Shown here: positions 1 through 5,345 of the stretch, piece by piece | How positions within the stretch are numbered: the first letter of the stretch is position 1 | Layout of the letters: each line of letters starts with the position of its first letter | Origin: Rugosibacter sp. | Lineage (GTDB): Bacteria; Pseudomonadota; Gammaproteobacteria; Burkholderiales; Rhodocyclaceae | Reading direction: 5' to 3' | DNA length: 8,575 nucleotides | Assembly (NCBI GenBank): GCA_023257495.1 | Contig: JALRCC010000025.1 | Coordinates: 1-8,575 of the forward strand | Notes under the pieces: model-generated | Database searches by the model: none | Told to the model about the DNA's origin: nothing | The model's input: the letters and a program-made list of their open reading frames with translations, nothing else | Made by a program: the position numbers and the translations under genes

Positions 1-530
1 GTATGGCCTGAGTTGCGCTGAGTGGCGAGCTTCAAAGGTTTTGCACTACGCCCCGCTGTATTCAGATAATCAAGCAATGCGGGCTCACGCAACAAATGCG
101 TAAAGCGACTACCAATATCCGTGGCAGCGTTTAAACCAAAGCAGGCCTCTGCCTCCCAATTCATCCACTCAATGACACGGTGATCATCCAGAATAACGAC
201 ACCTTCTGGCAACACTTCAGCAGCCAGCCGGAGACGTTCAAGTTCGGTTGTGGCCAATTTGGTTTCTTTGGTGGCTTTACGGATTTTTTGATACAGCAGG
301 TCACACAATTCACCCCAGGCACCCACTGCCGTAGGTGGGGAACGCTCCAGTGGCGCATGTGCCCAGTGAATCAATTCACCCAGTCGCCACAGATGGCGTA
401 CAAGAAACAGGCCGACAGCGCAGAGTGCTACAACGCTGGCACCAAGCGCCTCCTGAGCTTCTGCTCCGATCAACGCTGCGATCAAGACAACAACCAGCGT
501 AACCAGCGCTTCAGTCACGACCGACTTCAT
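1..530 (-). CDS. phoR: Phosphate-regulon sensor histidine kinase PhoR, N-terminal part (runs off left edge)
   Basis: Membrane sensor kinase that phosphorylates PhoB when phosphate is scarce. The open frame starts at ATG 530 and runs without a stop to base 1, giving 176 complete codons of a protein that is usually about 430 residues. Two hydrophobic segments lie at about residues 8-22 and 29-47, matching the N-terminal membrane anchor of PhoR. A linker with a charged, probably coiled stretch follows (about 78-100). A PAS domain begins near residue 102 (LAAEVLPEGVVILD, then IEWMNWEAE and LLREPALLDYL), typical of PhoR. The histidine kinase and ATPase domains lie outside the window. The start codon overlaps the phoB stop as ATGA, so the two genes are probably translationally coupled and transcribed from the PHO-box promoter upstream of phoB. 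The identity rests on PAS-domain similarity recalled from the family plus the phoB neighbour; it is strong. Confidence 0.93.
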   Translation of the reverse strand, partial: MKSVVTEALVTLVVVLIAALIGAEAQEALGASVVALCAVGLFLVRHLWRLGELIHWAHAPLERSPPTAVGAWGELCDLLYQKIRKATKETKLATTELERLRLAAEVLPEGVVILDDHRVIEWMNWEAEACFGLNAATDIGSRFTHLLREPALLDYLNTAGRSAKPLKLATQRNSGH

Positions 531-1213
531 GAGGCCGACATGCGGTAGCCGCTACCACGCACAGTCTGAATCAATGCATCATGTGCCGTTGCCTCCAGTG
601 CGGCGCGCAAGCGACGAATATGCACATCCACTGTCCGCTCTTCAACAAACACATGATCGCCCCAGACTTGATCAAGCAGTTGCGTGCGCGAGTGAACTCG
701 CTCAGGGTGTGTCATGAAAAAATGCAACAAGCGAAACTCTGTAGGACCCAGAACAATTTCGGTTTCGCCACTGCTGACGCGATGAGTCGCCGGGTCAAGG
801 CGCAAACGACCCAGCTCGACGACTTCATCCGTCGTTTGTGGCGCATGTCGCCGCAAAACCGCACGAATACGCGCTACCAACTCGCGCGGGCTGAAGGGTT
901 TGGAAATATAGTCATCGACACCAATGTCAAAACCCTCGATCTTATCGCGTTCATCTGCGCGTGCTGTCAGCATGATGATAGGCAGATCCCGTGTGCGACT
1001 ATCGCGCCGTAACTGACGTGCGAAATCAATTCCGCTCATGCTGGGTAGCATCCAGTCCAGCAAAACCATATCAGGCAGTGCGGCGGTTACCAAACGGCGT
1101 GCCGTTTCGGCATCCCCTGCCAAAACAACATCATGGCCTGCACGGCGCAAATTAATTTCGATCAGCGATTGAATCGCTGGCTCATCTTCCACGACCAGAA
1201 TAGTAGCCGGCAT
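527..1213 (-). CDS. phoB: Phosphate regulon response regulator PhoB
   Basis: Cytoplasmic two-component regulator that binds PHO boxes and activates phosphate-scavenging genes. It has 228 residues (E. coli PhoB has 229). The receiver domain spans about 1-120: acidic pocket E9/D10, phospho-acceptor D53 in LLDWMLP, T83 and K105 in SKPF. The OmpR-type winged-helix DNA-binding domain spans about 130-228, with EFRLLHFFMTHPERVHSR and the recognition helix EERTVDVHIRRLR. The chosen start is ATG 1213: GAGGG lies 5 bases upstream, and the protein then begins MPATILVVEDE as the family does. The frame is open further, to a TTG at 1261, but that codon lies inside the PHO box and ahead of any plausible transcript start. 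The gene is followed by phoR with a 4-base overlap and is divergent from the dehydrogenase at 1406. Confidence 0.97.
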   Translation of the reverse strand: MPATILVVEDEPAIQSLIEINLRRAGHDVVLAGDAETARRLVTAALPDMVLLDWMLPSMSGIDFARQLRRDSRTRDLPIIMLTARADERDKIEGFDIGVDDYISKPFSPRELVARIRAVLRRHAPQTTDEVVELGRLRLDPATHRVSSGETEIVLGPTEFRLLHFFMTHPERVHSRTQLLDQVWGDHVFVEERTVDVHIRRLRAALEATAHDALIQTVRGSGYRMSAS

Positions 1214-1218
1214 GTTCA

Positions 1219-1224
1219 CCCTCT
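1219..1224 (-). promoter_or_regulatory. Ribosome binding site that fixes the phoB start
   Basis: AGAGGG on the minus strand ends 5 bases before ATG 1213. It favours the 228-residue PhoB over the longer reading from the TTG at 1261. Confidence 0.8.
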
Positions 1225-1238
1225 TATAAAAAAAGCTC

Positions 1239-1272
1239 AGTCTATTGCAGGTTGATGACAAATCAGTGACAA
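1239..1272 (-). promoter_or_regulatory. PHO box (1255-1272) and associated -10 of the phoBR promoter
   Basis: On the minus strand, 1272-1255 reads TTGTCAC TGAT TTGTCAT: two 7-base direct repeats at 11-base spacing. This matches the PhoB-binding consensus CTGTCAT-N4-CTGTCAT at 6 of 7 and 5 of 7 positions. A weaker third repeat, CTGCAAT (1250-1244), keeps the same 11-base phase. A -10-like hexamer TAGACT (1244-1239, 4 of 6) begins 10 bases after the box, the usual spacing in PhoB-activated promoters where the box replaces the -35. The predicted transcript start is near 1232, leaving a short leader of about 18 bases with the ribosome site. This implies PhoB autoregulation. The box is clear; the -10 assignment is inference. 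Confidence 0.85.
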
Positions 1273-1292
1273 CTGGATATGCCTTGGTACGC

Positions 1293-1298
1293 TATGAT
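1293..1298 (+). promoter_or_regulatory. Possible -10 element for the divergent dehydrogenase-oxyR unit
   Basis: TATGAT matches the -10 consensus at 5 of 6 positions and lies 107 bases before the dehydrogenase start. No good -35 is visible at 16-18 bases. The -35 region would abut or overlap the PHO box of the divergent phoB promoter. This is a tentative call; the rest of 1299-1394 shows nothing recognisable. Confidence 0.25.
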
Positions 1299-1405
1299 AA
1301 CGGGTGGATTTTGTCTTGATGCGCTACAGGCAATAGGCCTTTTCTGTCGTTTGGTCAGTCGCGCTTTGGCATCGCCGACTCAAAAATAAATTATGGAGTA
1401 ACCCG

Positions 1406-2290
1406 ATGGATTACCCGATGAAATACCAATCTGTATTTCGTCCCGGCCTTTTTGCCGGTCAAATCATCATTGTGACCGGCGGCGGTAGCGGTCTGGGCCG
1501 CTGCACGGCACACGAACTGGCCAGCCTGGGCGCAACGGTTGCATTAGTCGGCCGCAAAATTGAAAAACTCAATGCCGTGCAGCAGGAAATCATGACTGCT
1601 GGAGGAAAAGCCAGTGTCCATGTATGCGACATCCGTGACGAAGCCTTGGTCAGATCCATGGTGAGTACGGTGTTAGCACAGCATGGGGCAATTCATCACC
1701 TGGTGAATAATGCCGGCGGACAGTTTCCGGCACTGGCCAGAAATCTCACGTTGAACGGCTGGGAAGCGGTGATCAAAAATAACCTGACCGGCGGCTTTCT
1801 TGTCTCGCGCGAATGCTACACACAGTGGATGGAAGCTCACGGTGGCGCGATTGTGAACATCATTGCCGATATCTGGGGCGGCATGCCCCACATGGCACAT
1901 AGCGGCGCAGCCCGTGCAGGCATGCTCTCATTGACCGAGACGGCGGCATGCGAATGGGCGCATTCCGGCGTCCGGGTCAATGCCGTGGCTCCAGGATGGA
2001 TCGCCAGCAGCGGCTTTGATACCTACTCGCCCGAGGTGCAAAAAGAGATGCGCGGCTGGAAAAAGAAAGTTCCCCTACAGCGCTTTGGCACCGAGGCAGA
2101 AATCTCGGCAGCAATTGTTTTTCTGCTCTCGGAGGCCGCTTCATTCATTACCGGCTCATGCATCCGCGTCGATGGCGGTGTGCCGAATGCGCGCCACACC
2201 TGGACGATGATTCCACACCAGCGCTCCAAGCCATTTGAAGGCTTCCCCTTGGCAACGCAGCCTAAAAGCCAGGCAGTTCAAGACGAATGA
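1406..2290 (+). CDS. Short-chain dehydrogenase/reductase, PECR-like (trans-2-enoyl-CoA reductase branch)
   Basis: NAD(P)-dependent oxidoreductase of 294 residues, Rossmann fold. The coenzyme-binding glycine motif TGGGSGLG lies at 24-31, D75 is in the CDI motif, NNAG is at 101-104, and PG at 196-197 is in NAVAPGW. Near the end FITGS..VDGG is the usual SDR C-terminal signature. The classical YxxxK catalytic pair is absent; the equivalent stretch is HSGAAR (165-170), which I recall as characteristic of peroxisomal trans-2-enoyl-CoA reductase (PECR) and related bacterial 2,4-dienoyl/enoyl-CoA reductases. A CoA-thioester substrate in fatty-acid or terpenoid breakdown is therefore plausible, but the exact substrate is not readable. 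GGAG at 1395-1398 lies 7 bases before ATG 1406. The stop overlaps the oxyR start (ATGA), suggesting an operon with coupled translation. The enzyme is cytosolic, with no signal peptide. Confidence 0.85.
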   Translation: MDYPMKYQSVFRPGLFAGQIIIVTGGGSGLGRCTAHELASLGATVALVGRKIEKLNAVQQEIMTAGGKASVHVCDIRDEALVRSMVSTVLAQHGAIHHLVNNAGGQFPALARNLTLNGWEAVIKNNLTGGFLVSRECYTQWMEAHGGAIVNIIADIWGGMPHMAHSGAARAGMLSLTETAACEWAHSGVRVNAVAPGWIASSGFDTYSPEVQKEMRGWKKKVPLQRFGTEAEISAAIVFLLSEAASFITGSCIRVDGGVPNARHTWTMIPHQRSKPFEGFPLATQPKSQAVQDE

Positions 2291-3198
2291 CACTGACCGA
2301 GCTCCGCTACATCGTGGCTCTTGCCCACGAAAGTCACTTTGGCCGTGCGGCAGAAAAATGTCATGTGGCCCAGCCAACGCTGTCAGTCGCCGTTAAAAAA
2401 CTTGAAGACTCGCTAGGCATTGCCCTGTTTGAACGCAACAGCGGCGATGTTCGCCCCACGGCAATAGGGGCGCAAGTGGTCGCACAAGCCGAGCGTGTCT
2501 TGAGTGAAGCCGCCCGCGTGACTGAAATTGCCGCTGCCGGGCGCGATCCGCTGGCAGGGCCGTTAAGACTCGGGGTCATCTACACCATCGGCCCTTGGCT
2601 GTTACCAGCACTCGTACCCCGCCTAAAACAACGTGCGCCGAAAATGCCGCTCATTATTGCCGAGGGCTACACCGAGGTGCTGGTGGAAAAACTCAAGAAT
2701 TTCGAACTGGATGTATTAGTGCTCGCCCTGCCAGTCAATGAACCCGGCATTGTTGCGCAGGCCGTGTATGACGAACCTTTTCGCCTGCTTTTGCCTGTAG
2801 CCCACCCTTGGGTAAAACAAAAGGCGCTTTCAACGACTCGGTTGCTGGAAGAGCCCTTGCTCATGCTCGGCCCTGGTAACTGTTTTCGTGATCAGGTGCT
2901 CGATTTATGCGCCCGAGCCAGCCATGGGCAATCACCCCAAGTGCTTGAATCTTCCTCGCTGGAAACCATTCGCCATATGGTGGCTTCCGGCGTGGGCGTG
3001 ACGGTGATGCCCGCGAGCAGTGTCGATACGCTCGCCAAAAATGACCCGTTACTGCGCGTGCGGCCTTTTACCGAACCAACCCCCACACGCCGCGTCGGCC
3101 TGGTATGGCGTGCAAGTTTTCCACGCCATCAAGCCATTGATGTGATGCGCGCTGCTTTGCTTGACTGCCAGCTGCCTGGTACAAAACCGATACGTTAA
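2287..3198 (+). CDS. oxyR: Hydrogen peroxide-responsive LysR-type regulator OxyR
   Basis: Cytoplasmic tetrameric regulator that senses H2O2 by a reversible disulfide and then activates peroxide-defence genes. It has 303 residues (E. coli OxyR has 305). The winged helix-turn-helix is at about 1-60 (HFGRAAEKCHVAQPTLS, VKKLEDSLG). The co-inducer-like domain spans about 90-298, with GVIYTIGPWLLP and ILAL-like VLALPV. The decisive evidence is the redox pair C199 (LLMLGPGNC) and C208 (RDQVLDLC), at the E. coli positions, plus SSLETIRHMVASGVGVTVMPA. ATG 2287 overlaps the upstream dehydrogenase stop by 4 bases. Only a weak ribosome site (AGG) is visible, so translation may depend on the upstream gene. 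The rubrerythrin gene follows 226 bases downstream, with an OxyR-type site in between. It is an odd arrangement: oxyR usually has its own promoter. Confidence 0.93.
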   Translation: MTLTELRYIVALAHESHFGRAAEKCHVAQPTLSVAVKKLEDSLGIALFERNSGDVRPTAIGAQVVAQAERVLSEAARVTEIAAAGRDPLAGPLRLGVIYTIGPWLLPALVPRLKQRAPKMPLIIAEGYTEVLVEKLKNFELDVLVLALPVNEPGIVAQAVYDEPFRLLLPVAHPWVKQKALSTTRLLEEPLLMLGPGNCFRDQVLDLCARASHGQSPQVLESSSLETIRHMVASGVGVTVMPASSVDTLAKNDPLLRVRPFTEPTPTRRVGLVWRASFPRHQAIDVMRAALLDCQLPGTKPIR

Positions 3199-3211
3199 AA
3201 CACCAAGGGTC

Positions 3212-3287
3212 ATGCAACGAGATTCATACAACGCCGCAGAATGATCGTGCATAGCAGCAATAGCTGTTGCCTATCGCCGCGTTGCAT
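3212..3287. repeat. Inverted repeat ATGCAACG / CGTTGCAT enclosing the OxyR-like site
   Basis: ATGCAACG at 3212-3219 is the exact inverse of CGTTGCAT at 3280-3287. Between them a small hairpin can form at 3251-3274 (ATAG/CTAT outer, GCAAT/GTTGC inner, AGCT loop, two bulged bases). There is no following T-run, so a classical oxyR terminator is not supported. It may be a fold of the oxyR 3' end or an operator by-product. Confidence 0.3.
3260..3274 (+). promoter_or_regulatory. Candidate OxyR half-site upstream of the rubrerythrin operon
   Basis: ATAGCTGTTGCCTAT matches the OxyR half-site ATAGnTnnnAnCTAT at 9 of 10 defined positions (G replaces the inner A). It is a perfect ATAG-N7-CTAT palindrome. 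The second half-site expected 7 bases on (3282-3296, TTGCATAAAATTCAT) is degenerate, about 5 of 10. The site sits between oxyR and rubrerythrin, about 150 bases before the rubrerythrin ATG and just upstream of a possible promoter. Activation of rubrerythrin by OxyR is inference. Confidence 0.55.
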
Positions 3288-3296
3288 AAAATTCAT

Positions 3297-3325
3297 TAGA
3301 ACTTTTCACCCAAGACAGATAAAGT
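3297..3325 (+). promoter_or_regulatory. Possible promoter of the rubrerythrin operon
   Basis: -35 TAGAAC (3297-3302, 3 of 6), a 17-base spacer, then -10 TAAAGT (3320-3325, 4 of 6). The weak -35 next to an OxyR-type site fits an activator-dependent promoter. Transcription would start near 3332, giving a leader of about 93 bases that begins with the stem-loop 3332-3365. Tentative. Confidence 0.35.
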
Positions 3326-3331
3326 AGAGGC

Positions 3332-3365
3332 AAGTTACATGGTGGCCATGGCTGCTATGTAACTT
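3332..3365 (+). repeat. Strong stem-loop in the rubrerythrin leader
   Basis: Left arm AAGTTACATGGTGGC (3332-3346), loop CATG, right arm GCTGCTATGTAACTT (3351-3365). All 15 pairs form if G-U is allowed, and the outer 9 pairs are a perfect inverted repeat in DNA. No T-run follows on either strand, so it is not an intrinsic terminator. It could be a 5' mRNA-stabilising hairpin or, as DNA, an operator with arms AAGTTACAT / ATGTAACTT. Confidence 0.6.
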
Positions 3366-3370
3366 AGCTC

Positions 3371-3388
3371 AATGCACACACATGCATT
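3371..3388. repeat. Short inverted repeat AATGCA-N6-TGCATT before rubrerythrin
   Basis: Perfect 6-base arms separated by CACACA, ending 36 bases before the rubrerythrin start. The size and symmetry suit a regulator-binding site within the leader, but no known consensus is matched. Confidence 0.3.
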
Positions 3389-3411
3389 AACTTTACATCC
3401 TGTACTTTGCA

Positions 3412-3417
3412 AAGGAG
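3412..3417 (+). promoter_or_regulatory. Ribosome binding site that fixes the rubrerythrin start
   Basis: AAGGAG lies 7 bases before ATG 3425. The frame also opens at TTG 3407, but that reading would translate the ribosome site itself, so it is rejected. Confidence 0.85.
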
Positions 3418-3424
3418 ACACATC

Positions 3425-3844
3425 ATGCAACTCAAAGGCTCAAAAACCGAAGGCAACCTGAAAGACGCTTTTGCTGGCGAATCTCAGGCCAATCGTCGTT
3501 ACCTCTACTTCGCGAACAAAGCGGACATCGAAGGCTTCAACGATGTTTCTGCTGTATTTCGTTCCACGGCTGAAGGTGAAACCGGTCACGCTCACGGCCA
3601 TCTCGAATATCTCGAAACCTGTGGCGATCCTGCCACTGGCCTGCCTTTTGGCCCAACCGCTGACAATTTGAAAACAGCCGTTGCAGGCGAGACGCACGAA
3701 TACACCGACATGTATCCTGGCATGGCAAAAACCGCTCGCACAGAAGGTTTCGATGAAATTGCCGACTGGTTCGAAACGCTAGCCAAAGCAGAACGCTCAC
3801 ACGCCAACAAGTTCCAGCGCACGCTGGATTCACTGGGCGCGTAA
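3425..3844 (+). CDS. Rubrerythrin, short form without rubredoxin domain
   Basis: Diiron four-helix-bundle protein that reduces hydrogen peroxide to water in the cytoplasm. It has 139 residues. All expected carboxylate and histidine positions are present: E19 ([13 protein letters not shown]), E52xxH55, E89 and E92 ([11 protein letters not shown]), and E123xxH126. Classical rubrerythrins of about 190 residues end in a rubredoxin domain with two CxxC motifs. This one ends after helix four ([10 protein letters not shown]), has a single cysteine (C66), and has no rubredoxin. An external electron donor is therefore needed; the Fe-S protein 160 bases downstream is the obvious candidate (inference). 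The start is set by AAGGAG at 3412. It is preceded by an OxyR-type site, two inverted repeats and a possible promoter, and followed by a stable hairpin. Confidence 0.92.
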   Translation: MQLKGSKTEGNLKDAFAGESQANRRYLYFANKADIEGFNDVSAVFRSTAEGETGHAHGHLEYLETCGDPATGLPFGPTADNLKTAVAGETHEYTDMYPGMAKTARTEGFDEIADWFETLAKAERSHANKFQRTLDSLGA

Positions 3845-3855
3845 AGCCGCAGTAA

Positions 3856-3884
3856 CACGTCGCGCGGCTAGTCCGCGTGACGTG
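3856..3884 (+). repeat. GC-rich hairpin between rubrerythrin and the Fe-S gene
   Basis: CACGTCGCGCGG (3856-3867), loop CTAGT, CCGCGTGACGTG (3873-3884): 12 pairs including one G-U. It starts 12 bases after the rubrerythrin stop. It is not followed by a T-run, so it is more likely a processing or mRNA 3'-stability element, or a partial attenuator, than a full terminator. Such a structure could let rubrerythrin accumulate above the downstream proteins. Confidence 0.5.
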
Positions 3885-4004
3885 CGTAGTACCCACAACA
3901 AACAACCCCAACTACTGGCGCGAGACGAACATCCATGAACGCCCGAACAGCCGCTCATCGCCGTCTCACCAGCACCGACTTTTCATGATTTAGAGGAATA
4001 CGCC

Positions 4005-5339
4005 ATGCGTGAAGGCAACCTTGAAGCACCAACCCGGCATGCTATCGACTGGAAAAACCCACAGTTTTATGACGCGCTGTCGTGCGAGAAAGAGCTCGAG
4101 CGAATTTTCGACATTTGCCATGGTTGCCGTCGTTGTGTTTCGCTGTGCAATGCTTTTCCCACGTTGTTCGATCTGATCGATGCCGCAGGCGATGCTGAAA
4201 CTGCTGGCGTACCCAAAGAAAGCTACGGCAGTGTCGTCGACCAGTGTTATCTGTGCGACGTCTGCTATATGACCAAATGCCCGTATGTGCCGCCGCATCC
4301 ATGGAACCTGGATTTCCCCCACACCATGCTGCGTGCCAAGGCTATCAAATTCAAGGCCGGAGAAGCTACCTTCCGCGACCGCATGCTGAGCGCCACCGAT
4401 GCCGTGGGCAAGCTCGCCTCCATCCCCGTCGTGGTGCAGGTGGTGAATACCGTGAATAAAAACAGCATTGCCCGTGGTGCGATGGAAGCTGTTCTGGGCG
4501 TGAAAAAAGAACGCAAACTGCCCGACTACAACAGCAAGCACTTTCGCAAAAACGCGGGCGACGCCATGGCCCAGGCGGTCAAGGATGGTGAGCGCACCCC
4601 CGGCAAAGTGGCTATCTTTTCCACCTGCTATATCAACTACAACGAACCCGGCATCGGCCATGATCTGGTCAAGCTCCTGGAGCACAATGACATCCCCTGG
4701 CTGCTGGCTGAAAAAGAAGCCTGCTGCGGCATGCCAAAACTCGAGCTGGGCGATCTTGACGCAGTTGAAAAACTCAAGAACATCAACATCCCCCAACTGG
4801 TGAAGCTGGCCCAGGCGGGTTACGCCATCCTCACCCCCGTGCCTTCTTGCACGCTGATGTTCAAAAGCGAACTACCGCTGATGTTCCCTCAGGATGCCGA
4901 TGTACAACTCGTTGCCAAAGCCATGTTTGATCCATTCGAATATCTGGTTCAACGCAACAAGGATGGCCTGCTCAAAACAGCATTTCCCACGCCCTTGGGC
5001 AAGGTGTCGTATCACATACCCTGTCACTCACGCGTGCAAAACATGGGCCGCAAAACCGAAGAAATGTTGAAGCTCACAGGCGCGACAGTAAACACCGTTG
5101 AACGCTGCTCAGGGCACGATGGCACCTGGGGCGTCAAGAAAGAGTATTACGCCATGTCGATGAAAATCGGCAAACCTGTTTTCAAGGCCATGGCACAAAA
5201 CGAGCCCGATTACATCAGCTCGGACTGCGCCATTGCCGGTCGCCACATTCAGCAAGGCATGGATGAAGCCGGCAACGCCGGGCACGCCGTGAAACAACAC
5301 CCGCTGACTCTATTACGCATCGCTTACGGATTGGAATAA
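4005..5339 (+). CDS. Heterodisulfide reductase-related (Fe-S)-binding protein, GlpC/HdrB-like
   Basis: Soluble iron-sulfur electron-transfer protein of 444 residues; the partner is not known. The N-terminal ferredoxin-like part has C38xxC41xxC44xxxC48 and C81xxC84xxC87xxxxC92P, enough for two [4Fe-4S] clusters. Two cysteine-rich CCG-type domains follow: C208...C240-C241-G...C282 and C340...C368-S369-G...C408. The second has serine where the motif normally has its second cysteine (ERCSGHDG), so the two sites are probably not equivalent. In HdrB and GlpC, CCG domains hold a noncubane cluster or handle thiol/disulfide or quinone chemistry. No membrane segment is seen. GAGGA at 3993-3997 lies 7 bases before the ATG. 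It stands between rubrerythrin and DUF3501, an arrangement I recall from many proteobacteria. A role as rubrerythrin reductase is inference. Confidence 0.88.
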   Translation: MREGNLEAPTRHAIDWKNPQFYDALSCEKELERIFDICHGCRRCVSLCNAFPTLFDLIDAAGDAETAGVPKESYGSVVDQCYLCDVCYMTKCPYVPPHPWNLDFPHTMLRAKAIKFKAGEATFRDRMLSATDAVGKLASIPVVVQVVNTVNKNSIARGAMEAVLGVKKERKLPDYNSKHFRKNAGDAMAQAVKDGERTPGKVAIFSTCYINYNEPGIGHDLVKLLEHNDIPWLLAEKEACCGMPKLELGDLDAVEKLKNINIPQLVKLAQAGYAILTPVPSCTLMFKSELPLMFPQDADVQLVAKAMFDPFEYLVQRNKDGLLKTAFPTPLGKVSYHIPCHSRVQNMGRKTEEMLKLTGATVNTVERCSGHDGTWGVKKEYYAMSMKIGKPVFKAMAQNEPDYISSDCAIAGRHIQQGMDEAGNAGHAVKQHPLTLLRIAYGLE

Positions 5340-5345
5340 ATAAAC

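Noticed and set aside
581..1012. Open frame of 143 codons on the plus strand
   Set aside because: It is antisense to phoB, with no ribosome site and no domain.
1225..1230. TATAAG on the minus strand as the phoB -10
   Set aside because: Transcription would then begin within the ribosome site, and the distance to the PHO box is too long.
1214..1261. Extension of PhoB by 16 residues to a TTG start at 1261
   Set aside because: The codon lies inside the PHO box, there is no ribosome site before it, and the added residues are not PhoB-like, whereas ATG 1213 has GAGGG 5 bases upstream.
1898..1915. Loss of YxxxK as a sign of a dead dehydrogenase
   Set aside because: The HSGAAR stretch is what the PECR branch carries, so the enzyme is likely functional.
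3199..3287. Intrinsic terminator after oxyR
   Set aside because: The small hairpins here are not followed by a T-run on either strand.
3990..4796. Open frame of 268 codons on the minus strand
   Set aside because: It is antisense to the Fe-S protein gene, His/Phe-rich and without any recognisable domain; it is a shadow of the codon bias on the other strand.
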